Source of the DNA: Dinoroseobacter shibae DFL 12 = DSM 16493 | Lineage (GTDB): Bacteria > Pseudomonadota > Alphaproteobacteria > Rhodobacterales > Rhodobacteraceae | Length of the DNA: 64,000 bases | Assembly: GCF_000018145.1 (NCBI RefSeq) | Contig: NC_009952.1 | Coordinates: 2,480,001 to 2,544,000 of the forward strand | Reading direction: 5' to 3' | Shown here: positions 63,430-64,000 of the stretch, piece after piece | Layout of the letters: each line of letters begins with the position of its first letter | Position numbering within the stretch: position 1 is the first letter of the stretch | The notes under the pieces: model-generated | What the model saw: only the letters and a program-made list of their open reading frames with translations | What the model was told of the DNA's origin: nothing | Database searches by the model: none | Program-made: the position numbers and the translations under genes

Positions 63430-64000
63430 TCAGGCGCGCCAGAACCGCACGGTAAAGAGCGCGAAGACCACCATCAGCTCCAGCCGCCCGATCAGCATCG
63501 CGGCCGACAGGATCCATTTCGCGGTGTCGTTGAGGCCCGCGAAATTGCCTGCGGGCCCGATCTGGTCGCCGAGGCCAGGGCCGATATTGCCCAGTGCGGT
63601 GGCCGCGCCCGACACCGAGGTGATGAAGTCGAGCCCGGTCAGCGCGAGCAGCACCGACAGGATGCCGAGCGAGACGGTGAACATCACGAAGAACGCCATG
63701 ACCGAGGACAGCACGTCTTCGGTCACCGGCTTGCCGCCATAGCGGGGCGTGAACATGCCGTGGGGCGAGTGGATGCGCCGGATCTGCGCCACGATGGAGG
63801 CGATCAGCAGCTGGTAGCGGAACACCTTGATCGAGCAGGCGGTCGAGCCCGCGCAGCCACCGATCAGCCCGGCAAAGAACAGCACCACCACCGGGAAGGC
63901 CCCCCAGAGCATGTAATCGGCGCTGGCATAGCCCGTCCCGGTGATGATCGAGACCGTGTTGAACAGGGACTTGCGGAGGGATTCCTCGCCCGGCGTGTCG
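63430..64000 (-). CDS. trkH: TrkH-family potassium uptake protein, C-terminal part
   Basis: Cut by the right edge; about 190 codons visible. Membrane transporter that moves K+ with TrkA. The selectivity-filter-like loop SIITGTGYASADYMLW lies near the edge, followed by VVVLFFAGLIGGCAGSTACS, HSPHGMFTPRYGGKPV and SGAATALGNIGPGLGDQIGP, a second filter region. The stop is 6 bases beyond the convergent pseudo-protease stop. The N-terminal half and trkA lie outside. Confidence 0.92.
   Translation of the reverse strand, partial: DTPGEESLRKSLFNTVSIITGTGYASADYMLWGAFPVVVLFFAGLIGGCAGSTACSIKVFRYQLLIASIVAQIRRIHSPHGMFTPRYGGKPVTEDVLSSVMAFFVMFTVSLGILSVLLALTGLDFITSVSGAATALGNIGPGLGDQIGPAGNFAGLNDTAKWILSAAMLIGRLELMVVFALFTVRFWRA

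Overview
The window looks like chromosomal DNA of a high-GC alphaproteobacterium of the Rhodobacteraceae/Roseobacter group. This rests on gene content: a stand-alone aa3-type ctaD, a VPLPA-CTERM exported protein, a folB-folP-glmM cluster, a DUF6446-like gene between glyQ and glyS, a PhoX phosphatase, overlapping alr-mlaE-mlaF, and two copies of a GC-rich intergenic repeat that I recall from this family. No phage, integrase, IS transposase, CRISPR array or rRNA operon was seen. One tRNA gene, Leu(GAG), is present.

Layout. 1-2.9 kb: 5' part of tgt, a small upstream gene, a LysR regulator in AT-richer DNA, and two Fe-S assembly genes (SufT-like, SufA). 2.9-11.1 kb: maturation factors of the CO-dehydrogenase/xanthine-dehydrogenase type (MoeA-like, XdhC, CoxE-like VWA, MoxR ATPase) around an exported DUF1800/DUF1501 pair and an MFS carrier; no molybdoenzyme structural genes lie in the window. 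11.2-15.1 kb: glutaryl-CoA dehydrogenase, a LysE exporter and the VPLPA-CTERM protein. 15.2-23.3 kb: a complete urease cluster on the minus strand (ureD, A, B, C, E, F, G) interrupted by seven extra small genes: a 39-codon ORF between ureA and ureB, two phasin-like genes, three small DUF1127-like genes and a carboxymuconolactone-decarboxylase-like gene. 23.5-27.2 kb: pyrC, pyrE and dnaB, with two DnaA-box-like sites before dnaB. 27.4-36.7 kb: a membrane protein with a CxxCH haem site, a secreted vWA protein, PhoX, alr-mlaE-mlaF, tRNA-Leu, lipB and a methyltransferase. 37-41 kb: ctaD, DUF2244, a DksA/TraR-type zinc protein, YqeY and carA. 42-51 kb: a membrane glycosyltransferase, a GntR regulator, a HAD phosphatase, a UbiH-like hydroxylase, a class-V aminotransferase, overlapping tandem Lrp regulators divergent from ilvC, and ilvC. 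51-64 kb: folB-folP-glmM, a SleB-type hydrolase, a PPDK-like protein, glyQ-X-glyS, a protein with a trypsin-like fold but no triad, and the 3' part of a trkH gene.

Most of the window is ordinary core chromosome. The most unusual signals are: (a) four pairs of perfect 20-24 bp palindromes, each pair 105-165 bp apart (centre to centre), just downstream of plus-strand stop codons; members of a pair are identical or nearly so while pairs differ, and flanking bases are shared between at least two pairs; (b) the small-gene insertions in the urease cluster, including two genes under 60 codons; (c) a PPDK homologue whose ATP-grasp half looks degenerate while its phospho-His and PEP halves are intact; (d) a secreted trypsin-like protein with Arg and Ala where the catalytic His and Ser should be; and (e) DnaA-box-like sites in front of dnaB.
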